Counted from the stretch's first letter, positions 15,456 to 26,170 are shown. The stretch is DNA of 64,000 nt from Legionella impletisoli (GCF_900639875.1 NZ_CAAAIA010000001.1:417129-481128); one strand, 5' to 3'. Translations and numbers: made by a program. Notes: generated by a model from the sequence alone, not told the origin.

Positions 15456-15577
15456 AAAAAAATCCGTTGTATTCGTTATATGGAGCATACATTATGGCTA
15501 TATTTGTGTCAAATTCTCAACGTAATAAGCATTTCTAATAAAACTCTAGTTCGCTAAAAAAAATCATAGGATAACTC

Positions 15578-16972
15578 ATGACAGGCATTGTTTGGTTTCG
15601 AAATGATTTAAGACTTGAAGATAACCCAGCCTTGTCGAAAGCGTGTGAAGAACAGGATTGTTTGATTCTTCTATACATTCAAGATCCAAATACTCCTTTG
15701 ACTTTAGGGGATGCTCAAACCTGGTGGCTACATCATTCGTTAGCTTCGTTACAAAAAACATTGCTGTCGCATTCATTAACGCTCTGCCTTAAATATGGGG
15801 ATTCGCTCGCCGTACTTCGCGAGTTTATTAAACTTCATAACGTGACTCATATTTACTGGAATAAAGTGTATGAACCTGCACATTTAGAGAAAGATACGAT
15901 AATTGAAGCGTATTTTAAGAAAGAAGGCCTAACGGTTAAGACATATAATGCACATTTATTGATTGAACCAGATGACATTAAAACCCAAGAGGGTTCCTTT
16001 TATAAGGTATTCACCCCTTTCTGGAAGCAATGCCTCAAAAAAATCCAGGTTCCTAAAGCTAAAACCATATCAAAATGGCCCGATTCGCCAATTAAGTCTT
16101 CTGAGGATTTATCTGAATTAAAATTATTGCCCCAAAGCGCTAACTGGGTCAAAAAGTTTCATAACTATTGGACCCCAGGCGAAGAGAGCGCGCAACATCA
16201 ATTGGAACAGTTTATTAATAACGTTTTAGAAGACTATGCTGTTAAACGGGATAAACTAGATGTTAACGCTACTTCAAAGCTATCTCCCCATCTTCATTTT
16301 GGCGAAATTGGGCCTCGTCAACTTTGGCGTGCAATGGAAATGGCTCGAAATGATTCACGTATTAATGATAAAGCGATCGATAAATTTTTAGCAGAAGTTG
16401 GTTGGCGAGAATTTTCTTATTATCTTCTGTATCATTTTCCTAAATTGCCAAAAAAAAATGTTCAATCCAAATTTGATGATTTCCCATGGGAGGAAGACGT
16501 TGAGGCATTAAAGCGATGGCAACAAGGTCAAACGGGATATCCCATTGTGGACGCAGGTATGCGTGAGCTTTGGGAAACAGGCTTTATGCATAACCGTGCT
16601 CGAATGATTGTGGCTTCTTTCCTCACGAAAGACTTAATGATTGATTGGCGAAAAGGAGCGGATTGGTTTTTACATACCTTGCTTGATGCCGATTTAGCTA
16701 ATAATTCCATGGGGTGGCAATGGGTCGCTGGTTCTGGGGCAGATGCCGCTCCTTTTTTTAGAATTTTTAACCCAGTCTTACAAAGTGGGAAATTTGATCC
16801 AAATGGCGAATACATCAAACAATGGGTTCCCGAGCTTCGTGACATCCCGACCAAATGGATTCATACCCCTTGGAAATTTGACCAAAAAATACCTGATTAC
16901 CCTGAACCCATTGTGAATCATCAAGAGGCTAGAAAACTAGCATTAGAACGCTATCAAGAAATAAAAGATTAG
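15578..16972 (+). CDS. phrB: Deoxyribodipyrimidine photolyase
   Basis: 464 residues, the normal length for a class I CPD photolyase. The N-terminal alpha/beta antenna domain starts GIVWFRNDLRLEDNPAL. The FAD domain shows KLSPHLHFGEIGPRQLW, EVGWREFSYYLL, GYPIVDAGMRELWETGFMHNRARMIVASFL and DWFLHTLLDADLANNSMGWQWVAGSG, all family signatures. It reverses UV pyrimidine dimers with blue light. It starts 89 bases from the divergently transcribed NTPDase and ends five bases before the convergent comEC stop. Confidence 0.96.
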   Translation: MTGIVWFRNDLRLEDNPALSKACEEQDCLILLYIQDPNTPLTLGDAQTWWLHHSLASLQKTLLSHSLTLCLKYGDSLAVLREFIKLHNVTHIYWNKVYEPAHLEKDTIIEAYFKKEGLTVKTYNAHLLIEPDDIKTQEGSFYKVFTPFWKQCLKKIQVPKAKTISKWPDSPIKSSEDLSELKLLPQSANWVKKFHNYWTPGEESAQHQLEQFINNVLEDYAVKRDKLDVNATSKLSPHLHFGEIGPRQLWRAMEMARNDSRINDKAIDKFLAEVGWREFSYYLLYHFPKLPKKNVQSKFDDFPWEEDVEALKRWQQGQTGYPIVDAGMRELWETGFMHNRARMIVASFLTKDLMIDWRKGADWFLHTLLDADLANNSMGWQWVAGSGADAAPFFRIFNPVLQSGKFDPNGEYIKQWVPELRDIPTKWIHTPWKFDQKIPDYPEPIVNHQEARKLALERYQEIKD

Positions 16973-16976
16973 AAAC

Positions 16977-19181
16977 CTAGCTATACGAATGATAACACAT
17001 GGGTTGAATGGTGGACCGGCGGGTCAGATGAATGCCTATTTTGCCACAATCCACCGTGTTAAATACCGAAATCTTTAGCTTCTTATAAATTTCCACCGTT
17101 TGTTGATGAGGAAAATGATAACGGTTATCAAAGCCATAGGAAGAAACGGCATATTTAGGTGATACTTGTCGTAAGAAGACTTCCGAGGAAGATGTTTTAC
17201 TGCTATGGTGAGGAATTAATAAAACAGATGAATGAAGCTCTGCTCCAAATCGCTTCACTAAGTATTCTTCAGCGGGTTTCTCGATATCTCCTGTCAGCAA
17301 CACACTCCCTCCCGGCGCTTTTACTTGCAATACACAAGAGTGATTATTTTTACCTTTTAAGTCTTTTGATAATGGGAAAAAACGAAAAACGATGCCATCC
17401 CACGTCCAGGAAGGATAATGTTCACATGAGCTACCTCGATGATAATAAGTGGGCTCATCCACAATAAATCGTTTGATTGGGTATTTTTCTTGAAGTGAAG
17501 TTAAGCCACCACGATGATCGAGATCTGAGTGGCTAATAATGACCGCATCAAGACGATTCACACCAAGTGTTTCCAGGTAAGGAATAATGGCGAGTTTAGC
17601 CATATCACTTCCTTGAAAAAATTTAACACCCGTATCATATAACACGTTATGATTTGCTGTTCGAATGAGAACAGATAATCCCTGTCCTACATCCATCACA
17701 TCAATCTTCACCTCATTTTTCCGAATGGATTCATAAGCAGGAAATAAGGCTGAAAGACTTAGAAGAAAAGCAATGGGTAGGAATTTTTTTACTGGAAGAA
17801 AAACCCAAATGGCAATTCCTATGATAAACGCGAATGGATAAAGAAGATAAGCAAAGCCCACCTTAAAATTGAGCAAAGAAAACGCGTCAACCCAATTTAA
17901 ATAGAAAATTAAACACGATATAGCCCATTTAAGCAGTGACGTGATCCAAGGCATAGAAACCCATTGGCCTAAACCCATCGAACCCAAGGCTAAGGGAATA
18001 ATGACAAACCCAACCCAAGGGACGGCTAATAAATTTGCGATTAAGCCATTAATGGACCCATAGGAAAATAAATACATCGTGAACGGCATAAGTCCTATCA
18101 TGCATGCTACTTGAAGAATAATAATTTTTTTTATTCCCTTTTCCTGAAAACGTTGATTCGAAAGCAACAAAATTGCTACCGCAAGAAAAGATAAATAAAA
18201 TCCAGGCATCAAAACGGAATGAGGCTCAAATAATAAAACAGCCAATAATGAATACCGCCACGCTTGCCACACACTAAATTTTTGCCGGCAAAAATTTCTT
18301 AACAACATAAAAAAGCAAACAATTAAAGCTCTTTGAGCCGGAACACCAAAACCAGCTAACAGCGAATATACAAAAGCTGTCATCAAGGCCGCTAGGCTTG
18401 CTACTTTTTGCGCTGGGATCAATAAACATAATATAGAAAAGCGACACCAGATCCATTTAGTCACCGCATACCCAATTCCTGCCATAAGCCCAATATGCGC
18501 ACCAGAGATCACCATTAAATGGATTGTGCCCGTACGCCGAAATAAGTCCCATTCATTATTTTGAATATGCTGAGTAACCCCTAAAGCAAGTGCTTGCGTA
18601 ATTCCTGCTGATTGTTCATTCGGATCTGCTTTATAAAGAACTTCAGCTAATCGTTCTCGTAAGTGAAGGAGAGAAAAGTAAGGTTTCGGTTGATTTAATC
18701 GCTGATGGTCTTTGAGGAGCACTCCGGTCCATCCTATATGACGCGCCTTTAAAAACCGCACATAATCAAATCCTCCTGGATTTTCTAAATTTCGGGGTCG
18801 TTTTAATTTGACATGAAATCGCCAATATTCTCCAGCATGAATCTCTGGGCAATGCTTATGACAAGTTAGAAGTATGTTTGCTTTCGCCTTTTGATGGTTG
18901 AATCGAGTTACAGACAATTCAAATTGAATATTGCCATTTTTATGAACGGGAATAGAGGCAACTTCCCCTTCAACCCTAGCTGATTGAACCATCGGGGTTG
19001 TGGGCATATGTTGTTCTCGATGTTGCCATTGATGAACTTCAGCGATAAAAAATGCTGCACTAAACCACAATACATACCGAAAATTTGGCCTAAAATAGAG
19101 TAGGATAAATAATAAGGACAAAGGATAGACGTTTTTAAAATAGGCCGTTGTAATACCGGCAAAAAAGCAGAGAATTTCCAT
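16977..19181 (-). CDS. comEC: DNA internalisation-related competence protein ComEC/Rec2
   Basis: 734 residues. It begins with N-terminal membrane segments and an OB-like soluble domain (residues 60-170). The competence core is a multi-helix membrane domain with LMVISGAHIGLMAGI and FGVPAQRALIVCFFMLL. The C-terminal metallo-beta-lactamase-like domain has MDVGQGLSVLIR, ISHSDLDHRGGL and LLIPHHSSKTSSS. It forms the inner-membrane channel for single-stranded DNA uptake; the C-terminal domain may degrade the non-transported strand. It is monocistronic and divergent from pntAA across 172 bases. Confidence 0.93.
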   Translation of the reverse strand: MEILCFFAGITTAYFKNVYPLSLLFILLYFRPNFRYVLWFSAAFFIAEVHQWQHREQHMPTTPMVQSARVEGEVASIPVHKNGNIQFELSVTRFNHQKAKANILLTCHKHCPEIHAGEYWRFHVKLKRPRNLENPGGFDYVRFLKARHIGWTGVLLKDHQRLNQPKPYFSLLHLRERLAEVLYKADPNEQSAGITQALALGVTQHIQNNEWDLFRRTGTIHLMVISGAHIGLMAGIGYAVTKWIWCRFSILCLLIPAQKVASLAALMTAFVYSLLAGFGVPAQRALIVCFFMLLRNFCRQKFSVWQAWRYSLLAVLLFEPHSVLMPGFYLSFLAVAILLLSNQRFQEKGIKKIIILQVACMIGLMPFTMYLFSYGSINGLIANLLAVPWVGFVIIPLALGSMGLGQWVSMPWITSLLKWAISCLIFYLNWVDAFSLLNFKVGFAYLLYPFAFIIGIAIWVFLPVKKFLPIAFLLSLSALFPAYESIRKNEVKIDVMDVGQGLSVLIRTANHNVLYDTGVKFFQGSDMAKLAIIPYLETLGVNRLDAVIISHSDLDHRGGLTSLQEKYPIKRFIVDEPTYYHRGSSCEHYPSWTWDGIVFRFFPLSKDLKGKNNHSCVLQVKAPGGSVLLTGDIEKPAEEYLVKRFGAELHSSVLLIPHHSSKTSSSEVFLRQVSPKYAVSSYGFDNRYHFPHQQTVEIYKKLKISVFNTVDCGKIGIHLTRRSTIQPMCYHSYS

Positions 19182-19353
19182 ATTCTTGTTCTTGGACTTT
19201 GCAAAACGTGACTTTACCTGAGATTAGGTCCGTCTGACAATTCATTTTGCTTTCTTAAGAAAACGATCGTTAATCTACCCTTATAATTCTCTGGCAAAAA
19301 CTCTATGATTACCCTAGGATATAAACTTCTATCGATAAAAAGGATTTTATCAA

Positions 19354-20481
19354 ATGTATATCTCTGCACTGAATGAAGGCGGCACCGAAACACGAGTAGC
19401 CATCTCCCCTACTTCGGTTAAGCAGTTTTTAAAGTTAGGTTTAAACGTACTCATTGAAACCCATGCTGGGATAAAAGCTGGCTTTAGTGATGAGGATTAT
19501 ACGTTAGCCGGCGCAGAGATCATGTCTCTTCGCAAGACTCTCCTTTCCCATACCCATATTCTGGCCACCGTGGGTGAGCCCTTAGTGGAAGAAATTAACG
19601 ATCTACCTCCAGAATCTCTTTTAATCGGTCAAATTGATAAAAACTCAGGAAGTAGTTTAATTAAATGGTGCCTTAAACATCGAGTCAGTGTTTTTTCAAT
19701 GAACTTAATCCCACGCATTTCTCGTGCTCAAAGCATGGATGCGTTATCTTCACAAGCGAACTTAGCTGGATATCGTGCCGTTATCGAAGGAGTTGCTCAT
19801 TATCAACGTGCCATTCCTATGATGATGACCGCTGCAGGAATGATTCAGCCTGCTAAGGTTTTAATTTTAGGTGCGGGTGTAGCAGGCCTTCAAGCCATCG
19901 CCACAGCTAAGCGTTTAGGTGCAGTCGTGTATGCATTTGACGTACGACGAGCTGCAAAAGAACAAGTTGAAAGTTTAGGAGCTGAATTTATTGAAGTCAG
20001 TGAGGAATATGATGCTGAAACGGCTTCAGGATATGCAACTGAAGTCAGTGATGAGTATCGATTAAAACAAGCGGAATTAATTCATGATTATGCCCGTCTT
20101 GCAGACATTATTATCTGTACGGCACTCATTCCTAATAAAAAAGCACCTCTATTGCTAAAAGCTGATACGGTCGAGCTGATGAAAGCAGGCTCTGTCATAG
20201 TGGATTTAGCCACCTCTCGGGGTGGAAATTGTGAACTCAGCGAGCAAGATCAAATCATAAAACACAACCAGGTTACCATCATTGGCTATAGCAACATGGC
20301 GGGTCTAATTCCAGCTACGGCTAGTGATTTATACGCAAATAATATTGCTAATTTTCTTAAACTCCTTGATTTGTCAGAAGATCATCTTAGCTTTAACGAT
20401 CAAGATGAAATTATTCAGCAGGGTATGCTTTGTCACGATGGTCAATTTGAACCCTTTCAATACACAAAGGAGACAGCATAA
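19354..20481 (+). CDS. pntAA: NAD(P) transhydrogenase alpha subunit, part 1
   Basis: 375 residues, the soluble NAD(H)-binding domain I. It begins [19 protein letters not shown]. The Rossmann motif [22 protein letters not shown] sits near residues 168-189 and is followed by YAFDVR and [12 protein letters not shown]. The alpha chain is split here as in many alpha- and gammaproteobacteria. The gene overlaps pntAB by one base (stop TAA ends at 20481 where ATG begins). The complex couples hydride transfer between NADH and NADP to proton movement. Confidence 0.95.
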   Translation: MYISALNEGGTETRVAISPTSVKQFLKLGLNVLIETHAGIKAGFSDEDYTLAGAEIMSLRKTLLSHTHILATVGEPLVEEINDLPPESLLIGQIDKNSGSSLIKWCLKHRVSVFSMNLIPRISRAQSMDALSSQANLAGYRAVIEGVAHYQRAIPMMMTAAGMIQPAKVLILGAGVAGLQAIATAKRLGAVVYAFDVRRAAKEQVESLGAEFIEVSEEYDAETASGYATEVSDEYRLKQAELIHDYARLADIIICTALIPNKKAPLLLKADTVELMKAGSVIVDLATSRGGNCELSEQDQIIKHNQVTIIGYSNMAGLIPATASDLYANNIANFLKLLDLSEDHLSFNDQDEIIQQGMLCHDGQFEPFQYTKETA

Positions 20482-20783
20482 TGCACTCTATTAATACCCT
20501 ATCTAATCCTTATATTGCCATTATTACTATTTTTTTTCTCGCCTGTTTCGTTGGTTATTACGTCGTCTGGAAAGTTACACCCGCTTTGCACACACCCTTA
20601 ATGTCGGTTACAAATGCTATATCAAGCATTATTATCCTTGGGGCTTTGATAGCAGCTGGTAGTCACGCCATAGGACATATAACTCTTTTAGGTGGTATTG
20701 GTATTTTTATTACCGCCATTAATATATTTGGTGGCTTTGTGGTCACTCATCGCATGCTGAAGATGTATAAAAAACAATCCTAA
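20481..20783 (+). CDS. pntAB: NAD(P) transhydrogenase alpha subunit, part 2
   Basis: 100 residues with three to four membrane helices ([38 protein letters not shown], and [20 protein letters not shown]). This is the membrane half of the split alpha subunit. [14 protein letters not shown] is the family's conserved loop. It is translationally coupled to pntAA and followed by pntB after 82 bases. Confidence 0.95.
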   Translation: MHSINTLSNPYIAIITIFFLACFVGYYVVWKVTPALHTPLMSVTNAISSIIILGALIAAGSHAIGHITLLGGIGIFITAINIFGGFVVTHRMLKMYKKQS

Positions 20784-20865
20784 ATTTGGCAGTTTAACCG
20801 TCGCGAGAGCGGCTAATGTGTCGAATTTAGGATAATGCCTAGTTTATAAAAAGGAATTCACTCAA

Positions 20866-22260
20866 ATGATGACGCTTATTTCGTTTTTATATTTGGTTGC
20901 TGCATTATGTTTTATTCTGGCTTTAAAAGGCTTGGCAAGCCCCGCAACGGCACGAAAAGGTAACTGGCTAGGTATTACTGGGATGACGCTTGCTGTGACT
21001 GCTACGTTATTAATGCCCTTCATTCATCATCATATGCTTCTTATTAGCTTAATTGCGGCAGGCGGTGCTGTAGGAACGCTGATTGCCTTAACCATTAATA
21101 TGACAGCCATTCCACAATTAGTTGCGGGATTTCATTCATTAGTCGGGATGGCAGCGGTTCTCGTAGCCTTTTGTGCCTACCTCACTCCAGAGTCCTTTGG
21201 TATAGGCGAGCCAGGGAATATTGCAAAAACGAGCTTAGTTGAAATGAGCTTAGGTTTAATCATTGGAGCGATTACGTTTTCAGGCTCGATCATCGCCTTT
21301 TTAAAATTACAAGGGATCTTATCTGGGAAGCCATTACGTTATACCGGGCAAGCTCTAGTCAACTTAATCATTGCTTTGGGAATCATTGGTTCTTTAATTT
21401 ATTTTATGCTGTATCAACCCTTCAATAGTTTGCTTTTAATGGCTACTTTGTCCTTTTTAATTGGCGTGTTGCTCATCATCCCAATTGGGGGTGCTGACAT
21501 GCCAGTTGTTATATCCATGCTTAACTCCTATTCAGGTTGGGCTGCAGCGGGTATTGGATTTACCTTAAGTAATCATTTATTAGTGATAACGGGTGCGCTG
21601 GTTGGGGCAAGTGGAGCTATTTTAAGTTACATCATGTGCGTGGCTATGAATCGCTCCATTTTAAATGTCATTTTTGGGGGAATAAAAAGTTCCGGTGCAG
21701 ATGAATTTATTGACCATGAGCGAGGAAAAGTACAACAAGCCAATGGTGAAGACGCAGCTTTTTTACTGAACAACGCAAAAGACGTAATCATTGTTCCAGG
21801 TTACGGTATGGCTGTAGCTCATGCTCAACATGCCGTTAAAGAATTAGTCAACACACTGGAATCACAAGGCAAGCGGGTTCGATTTGCCATTCACCCGGTG
21901 GCAGGACGAATGCCAGGACATATGAATGTGCTTTTAGCGGAAGCCAATATTCCCTACGATCGTGTGTTTGAGCAAAGTGAAATCAATCGAGATTTTCAGG
22001 CTACAGACGTTGCCTTAGTGGTTGGCGCCAATGACATTACCAATCCTGCAGCAAAATCTGATCCCACCTCACCTATCTACGGGATGCCGGTCTTGGATGT
22101 AGAGCGCGCTAAAAATGTGCTCTTTATTAAGCGAAGCCTTTCTCCAGGGTACGCTGGAGTTGAAAATGCCTTGTTTCATAAAGACAACACCTATATGCTC
22201 TTTGGTGATGCTAAAGAAATGATCGAAGAGGTTGTCAAAGCGTTAGATGAACTAGGATAA
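20866..22260 (+). CDS. pntB: NAD(P) transhydrogenase beta subunit
   Basis: 464 residues. Residues 1 to about 275 are membrane helices with the proton channel (for instance LVAGFHSLVGMAAVLVA and GGADMPVVISMLNSYSGWAAAGIGF). Residues about 290-464 are the NADP(H) domain III: IIVPGYGMAVAHAQHAVKEL, HPVAGRMPGHMNVLLAEA, VGANDITNPAAKSDP and SPGYAGVENALF. It completes the pntAA-AB-B operon. Confidence 0.96.
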   Translation: MMTLISFLYLVAALCFILALKGLASPATARKGNWLGITGMTLAVTATLLMPFIHHHMLLISLIAAGGAVGTLIALTINMTAIPQLVAGFHSLVGMAAVLVAFCAYLTPESFGIGEPGNIAKTSLVEMSLGLIIGAITFSGSIIAFLKLQGILSGKPLRYTGQALVNLIIALGIIGSLIYFMLYQPFNSLLLMATLSFLIGVLLIIPIGGADMPVVISMLNSYSGWAAAGIGFTLSNHLLVITGALVGASGAILSYIMCVAMNRSILNVIFGGIKSSGADEFIDHERGKVQQANGEDAAFLLNNAKDVIIVPGYGMAVAHAQHAVKELVNTLESQGKRVRFAIHPVAGRMPGHMNVLLAEANIPYDRVFEQSEINRDFQATDVALVVGANDITNPAAKSDPTSPIYGMPVLDVERAKNVLFIKRSLSPGYAGVENALFHKDNTYMLFGDAKEMIEEVVKALDELG

Positions 22261-22404
22261 TAAGAACGTCAATCTTTTTTAGACCGTAACAAAAATATAA
22301 AATATAATTCTAGAGCCTGCCGGCAATTTGAAGCCAAAAATACTAATTGGCACAGGCACTAAATCACCTTGGCTTAAGATCTCTTTTTACGGATTAAAAA
22401 ACGG

Positions 22405-23778
22405 ATGAAAGATACATACTACATCACTTATTGTGTTATGGACACTGAGGCAGGAGCTAATCCTCTTGGTCACGCTTCCTTAATTTTTTCAAAACAGTCT
22501 GGTGAAAAAAGTCCCATTGAGGTGGTCAATTGTTTTGGACATTATAGTTTGACCTCTTCAACCACCAACCCCTTAATTCGCGTGGGTAAAAAATTAGCAG
22601 GTTTCAACATTGATCTGCAAGACGGACACGGTGTTTTGCGACAAGAATTAATGCGCTATTTAGATGAAAATGGCTTAAAAGGTTTGAGTTTTACTGTTTC
22701 AGAAGATGTATTTCAAAATACCATTGCTTATTGTGAACGTAGTATGGCAGAAGAACAAAATGCCATCGAAGAATTGGATGCTGAATTGGATGAATTAGGC
22801 ATGAAAAAAAATGCCTATACGCGTTACATTTTAGAAAAAGAAAAAGCCAAGAGAGAAAATCGCTTACCCCGGCTAAAGAAATTTCACGTAACCATGGATT
22901 TTACCAAAACAGGGCCTGATAGCAGTCATTCTTATACTTGTAAAGACCGCGCTTTAGATATCTTGACTGAAAATGGGGTGATTTCTTCAGAGGAGCGGGC
23001 TTTATTAGCTTCCTCACGAGCAAAGCAAGCATTTCCTCGCTATAGTCGTTTCGCTCTTCCTCCCATTCGCTTAGCTAGCACAGGGGATTTATTAACTCAT
23101 CGTTCGGATAGAACTCATAAGCTTTATTGCTATACTGAATGGGGAAAAAATAGGCTTTATTGGGCTACTCCCATGGGGATATATACTCCAGAACATTCTA
23201 CTAGCCAAGACTTTAACTCTATTGCCGACATTCATGTTATTTTAAAACAGCTTTTAAATCGCGTTCGTCAAATGGAAACGATGATAACGAATAAAATTGA
23301 TGAATTGGAAAAACAACCTAAGCATAAGCACCGCCAAGAGCTCTTAATATTTCGTGATCAATTGCGACGTTTGCGAAAAATTTCTGTTGAATTTAGTAAT
23401 GCCTATGAAAACAGTGATCCAGATAGTTTGCAATCTAAGCGATTGAAGGCAGAAACCATCCTGAACGTGGCAAGTCTATGTTTAACGCCTGAAAAAGTGA
23501 ATTACTCGTTTGCATTTCGTGTTATTGAAAGCGCCTATTTATGTCATATGTTGCTAGGTTTTCTTTTGCTTGCAGCAACACTTGCTCTTTTACCCGTTGC
23601 ACCTTGGGCTGCCGTTGCTTCTGCAGGAGCCTTGGTTTATAGCGCACGGAGCATGCATGGATTTTATAAAGAAGAAGTGAAGTTTGCCGAGATGAAATCT
23701 GATTACAATCAGTACATGCAAAGTAAGGCATCGCATTTATCGCATGAAGAACATGAATTGCTTTCACCAGCACGTTAA
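22405..23778 (+). CDS. Effector-like protein with GHASLIF motif, coiled coils and membrane hairpin
   Basis: 457 residues; not a family I can name. The N-terminus (residues 1-60) has TEAGANPLGHASLIF and VNCFGHYSLTSS, reminiscent of a papain-like NlpC-type core, and CKDRALDIL occurs near 190. Residues 110-160 and 285-345 are highly charged and helical (coiled-coil type). A hydrophobic pair lies at about 390-425 (HMLLGFLLLAATLALLP, WAAVASAGALVYSA). The tail HLSHEEHELLSPAR has an acidic block like Dot/Icm secretion signals. Lack of an export signal, large size and orphan status fit a type IVB effector. That is inference. Confidence 0.6.
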   Translation: MKDTYYITYCVMDTEAGANPLGHASLIFSKQSGEKSPIEVVNCFGHYSLTSSTTNPLIRVGKKLAGFNIDLQDGHGVLRQELMRYLDENGLKGLSFTVSEDVFQNTIAYCERSMAEEQNAIEELDAELDELGMKKNAYTRYILEKEKAKRENRLPRLKKFHVTMDFTKTGPDSSHSYTCKDRALDILTENGVISSEERALLASSRAKQAFPRYSRFALPPIRLASTGDLLTHRSDRTHKLYCYTEWGKNRLYWATPMGIYTPEHSTSQDFNSIADIHVILKQLLNRVRQMETMITNKIDELEKQPKHKHRQELLIFRDQLRRLRKISVEFSNAYENSDPDSLQSKRLKAETILNVASLCLTPEKVNYSFAFRVIESAYLCHMLLGFLLLAATLALLPVAPWAAVASAGALVYSARSMHGFYKEEVKFAEMKSDYNQYMQSKASHLSHEEHELLSPAR

Positions 23779-23956
23779 GTCCGATTTACTGCTGTAAGCA
23801 TAAAATTTCAATCTTATTCTAAAAATTATCCAAAACCCGTATATACTAAAATTTCAAGCTCTGGTACAAATGGAGTATGCCGGGTTTGAGATGCTCTAGA
23901 ATTATTTTTATTGCTTAAAAGTTAATTCAAGAGTATCTTTATGTGCTATTTTCTAG

Positions 23957-23962
23957 AAGGAG
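23957..23962 (+). promoter_or_regulatory. Shine-Dalgarno site deciding the start at 23969
   Basis: AAGGAG abuts the first ATG (23963) but is six bases from the second ATG (23969), so the second is the likely start. Confidence 0.6.
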
Positions 23963-23968
23963 ATGATT

Positions 23969-24373
23969 ATGATTCGTAAAATAGGTTTAACAACCCTATT
24001 AATGACTTCGTTATTTAGCAGCAATCCTGCCTTGTCTGCTCACGAGAATTACTTAACCCCCGGCGTGAGTATCAGCTATGAATTAAAGCCTAACAGCCCA
24101 GAGCTCGTCACCAATGTTTCCTGGTGGCCTATCTCAGCGGAATGTACACTAGGCACCGAAGAGGGCTCAACTAAAATCAGTGTCTTAAATAGCAAAAAGT
24201 CTGTTTCCATTAATGGCTCAAAATTAACACCTAATCAAAAAATCGTGCTCGATGTTAAAGATAAACAAGTATTAGCGATTCTTGCTGATTCAGGTGCTCA
24301 AGTTGAGCTCATTAATTTAGGTGAAAAAGTCATCAGAGCCACTTGCATGCCTCTAGGCCCCAATTTAGGGTAA
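23969..24373 (+). CDS. Small secreted hypothetical protein
   Basis: 134 residues from ATG 23969. The signal peptide is MIRKIGLTTLLMTSLFSSNPALSA, with cleavage after ALSA. The mature part is 110 residues with two cysteines (AECTLG, ATCMPL), likely one disulphide, and a beta-rich pattern (LVTNVSWWPI, KIVLDVKDKQVLAILA). No known domain. It may be periplasmic. It has its own strong ribosome site and is followed by two hairpins of the dispersed family (24383-24467). Confidence 0.65.
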   Translation: MIRKIGLTTLLMTSLFSSNPALSAHENYLTPGVSISYELKPNSPELVTNVSWWPISAECTLGTEEGSTKISVLNSKKSVSINGSKLTPNQKIVLDVKDKQVLAILADSGAQVELINLGEKVIRATCMPLGPNLG

Positions 24374-24382
24374 ACTACCCTA

Positions 24383-24414
24383 CCTCTCGTTGCTGCGGTT
24401 TTGCCGCGGCATCC
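24383..24414 (-). repeat. Variable-stem hairpin, degenerate copy
   Basis: On the minus strand: foot GGAT, arm GCCGCGG, loop CAAAA, arm CCGCAGC, then AACGAG. Six of seven pairs form. It has the same scaffold as the other members of the family, with a drifted loop and exit. Confidence 0.5.
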
Positions 24415-24437
24415 ATCGGGGTTAAGGCTCCTAGCAT

Positions 24438-24467
24438 GGATGCTGTGCTTAAAGCACAGCAGGTAGG
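24438..24467 (+). repeat. Variable-stem hairpin, TTAAA-loop type
   Basis: GGAT, arm GCTGTGC, loop TTAAA, arm GCACAGC, then AGGTAGG. The seven-pair stem is perfect. It is in opposite orientation to the copy at 24383, forming an inverted pair in the convergent gap before prfC. The same hairpin recurs in each unit of the 39.5-40.2 kb array. Confidence 0.7.
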
Positions 24468-24589
24468 TGGCTTATGATGTTTACAACCTATCGCCAAAGC
24501 TTGACCGTAAGACCCTTCGCCATTGTGCCGCACCTTTGACCGCTGATCCACAGGTCTTCTTCATAGAGCTCATTGGATGAGGCCGGCAT

Positions 24590-26170
24590 TTAGTGCTCAC
24601 GAGTTGCTGAGAATTCTATTTTGGGAAAACGCTCTTCTGCCATCGTTAGGTTTACTCGAGTTGGTGCTAAATACGTCAATGTATCGCTTCCGTCTAAAGC
24701 CAGATGATCGTAAGCTTTGGTACGAAACTCAGCCATTGCTTTTTCGTCTTCAGAATGAACCCAACGCGCGCAAGAAATATTAACTGGTTCATAAATGCAA
24801 TCGACCTTGTATTCATCTTTTAAACGATGAGCCACCACATCAAACTGGAGAATTCCCACCGCACCTAAGATCAATTGGTTGCTGTTTAAAGGTCGAAATA
24901 CCTGCGTTGCACCCTCTTCTGATAATTCTATTAACCCCTTAATTAAAGCTTTGCTTTTTAAAGGATCTTTTAAACGAACCAAGCGATACAATTCGGGTGC
25001 AAAATTTGGAATTCCAGTAAATTTTAGAGATTCTCCTTGCGAAAAGGTATCACCGATTCGAATCGTGCCATGGTTATGTAGGCCAATTATGTCTCCCGCT
25101 AAAGCAAATTCAGTATGACTTCTATCCCCTGCCATAAACGTTAAAGCATTCGATATTTGGATATCCTTGCCCAAACGAAGATGCTTTAATTTCATTCCCT
25201 TTGTATATTCACCCGAGCAAATTCTTAAAAAAGCGATGCGATCACGATGTTTTGGGTCCATGTTGGCCTGAATTTTAAATACAAAGCCAGTAAACTCCGA
25301 CTCTTCTGGGTGAACATCTCGCTCATGGGCCTCGCGCTTTTGAGGCCCTGGAGCGTATTCAGCAAAGTCGTCCAACAGCTCTTTGATCCCAAAGTTATTA
25401 ATAGCGGATCCAAAATATACTGGGGTAAGCTTACCATTTAAATAAGACGCTACGTCAAACTCATGGGATGCGCCTTTAACCAATTCAATTTCATCACGCA
25501 ACTCCTTTGCCACATCACCTAAAAGAGCATCTAATTCTGGATTATCTAAGCCTTTAACGCGCACAGCATCCTGTATTTCAGCATTTTTGCCAGGCTGATA
25601 TAAAAAGACCGTATCCAAATAAAGATGATAAATTCCTTTAAAACGTTTACCCATTCCGACTGGCCAAGTTACAGGAGCGCATTGAATACCTAATACGGTT
25701 TCAACTTCATCCAAAAGTTCAATGGGCTCACGACCTTCACGATCCAGTTTATTAATAAATGTCATGATAGGGGTAGCACGAAGACGGCAAACTTCCATTA
25801 ATTTAACCGTTCGCTCTTCAACCCCTTTTGCCACATCAATGACCATCAAGGCAGAATCTACCGCGGTTAAGGTGCGATAGGTATCCTCGGAGAAGTCTTC
25901 GTGGCCTGGGGTATCTAATAAATTCATCACATGATTGTTATGAACAAACTGCATGACCGAGGTGGTAACCGAAATACCTCGCTCTTGTTCCATTTTCATC
26001 CAGTCCGAGGTAGCATGTCTTGAAGCTTTACGACCTTTGACCGTACCGGCTAATTGAATCGCTCCCCCAAATAACAAAAGCTTTTCTGTGACGGTCGTTT
26101 TACCGGCATCAGGGTGAGAAATAATAGCGAATGTTCTTCGCTTTGAATAATCATGATAAAAATCACTCAT
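24590..26170 (-). CDS. prfC: Peptide chain release factor 3
   Basis: 526 residues from the ATG at 26170 ([26 protein letters not shown]). An earlier in-frame ATG at 26218 would add 16 residues not typical of the family. GTPase motifs: G1 [10 protein letters not shown]2 region [11 protein letters not shown]3 [12 protein letters not shown]4 [10 protein letters not shown]. The C-terminal half has the RF3 blocks [22 protein letters not shown] and [19 protein letters not shown]3 recycles RF1 and RF2 from terminated ribosomes. Monocistronic. Confidence 0.96.
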   Translation of the reverse strand: MSDFYHDYSKRRTFAIISHPDAGKTTVTEKLLLFGGAIQLAGTVKGRKASRHATSDWMKMEQERGISVTTSVMQFVHNNHVMNLLDTPGHEDFSEDTYRTLTAVDSALMVIDVAKGVEERTVKLMEVCRLRATPIMTFINKLDREGREPIELLDEVETVLGIQCAPVTWPVGMGKRFKGIYHLYLDTVFLYQPGKNAEIQDAVRVKGLDNPELDALLGDVAKELRDEIELVKGASHEFDVASYLNGKLTPVYFGSAINNFGIKELLDDFAEYAPGPQKREAHERDVHPEESEFTGFVFKIQANMDPKHRDRIAFLRICSGEYTKGMKLKHLRLGKDIQISNALTFMAGDRSHTEFALAGDIIGLHNHGTIRIGDTFSQGESLKFTGIPNFAPELYRLVRLKDPLKSKALIKGLIELSEEGATQVFRPLNSNQLILGAVGILQFDVVAHRLKDEYKVDCIYEPVNISCARWVHSEDEKAMAEFRTKAYDHLALDGSDTLTYLAPTRVNLTMAEERFPKIEFSATREH

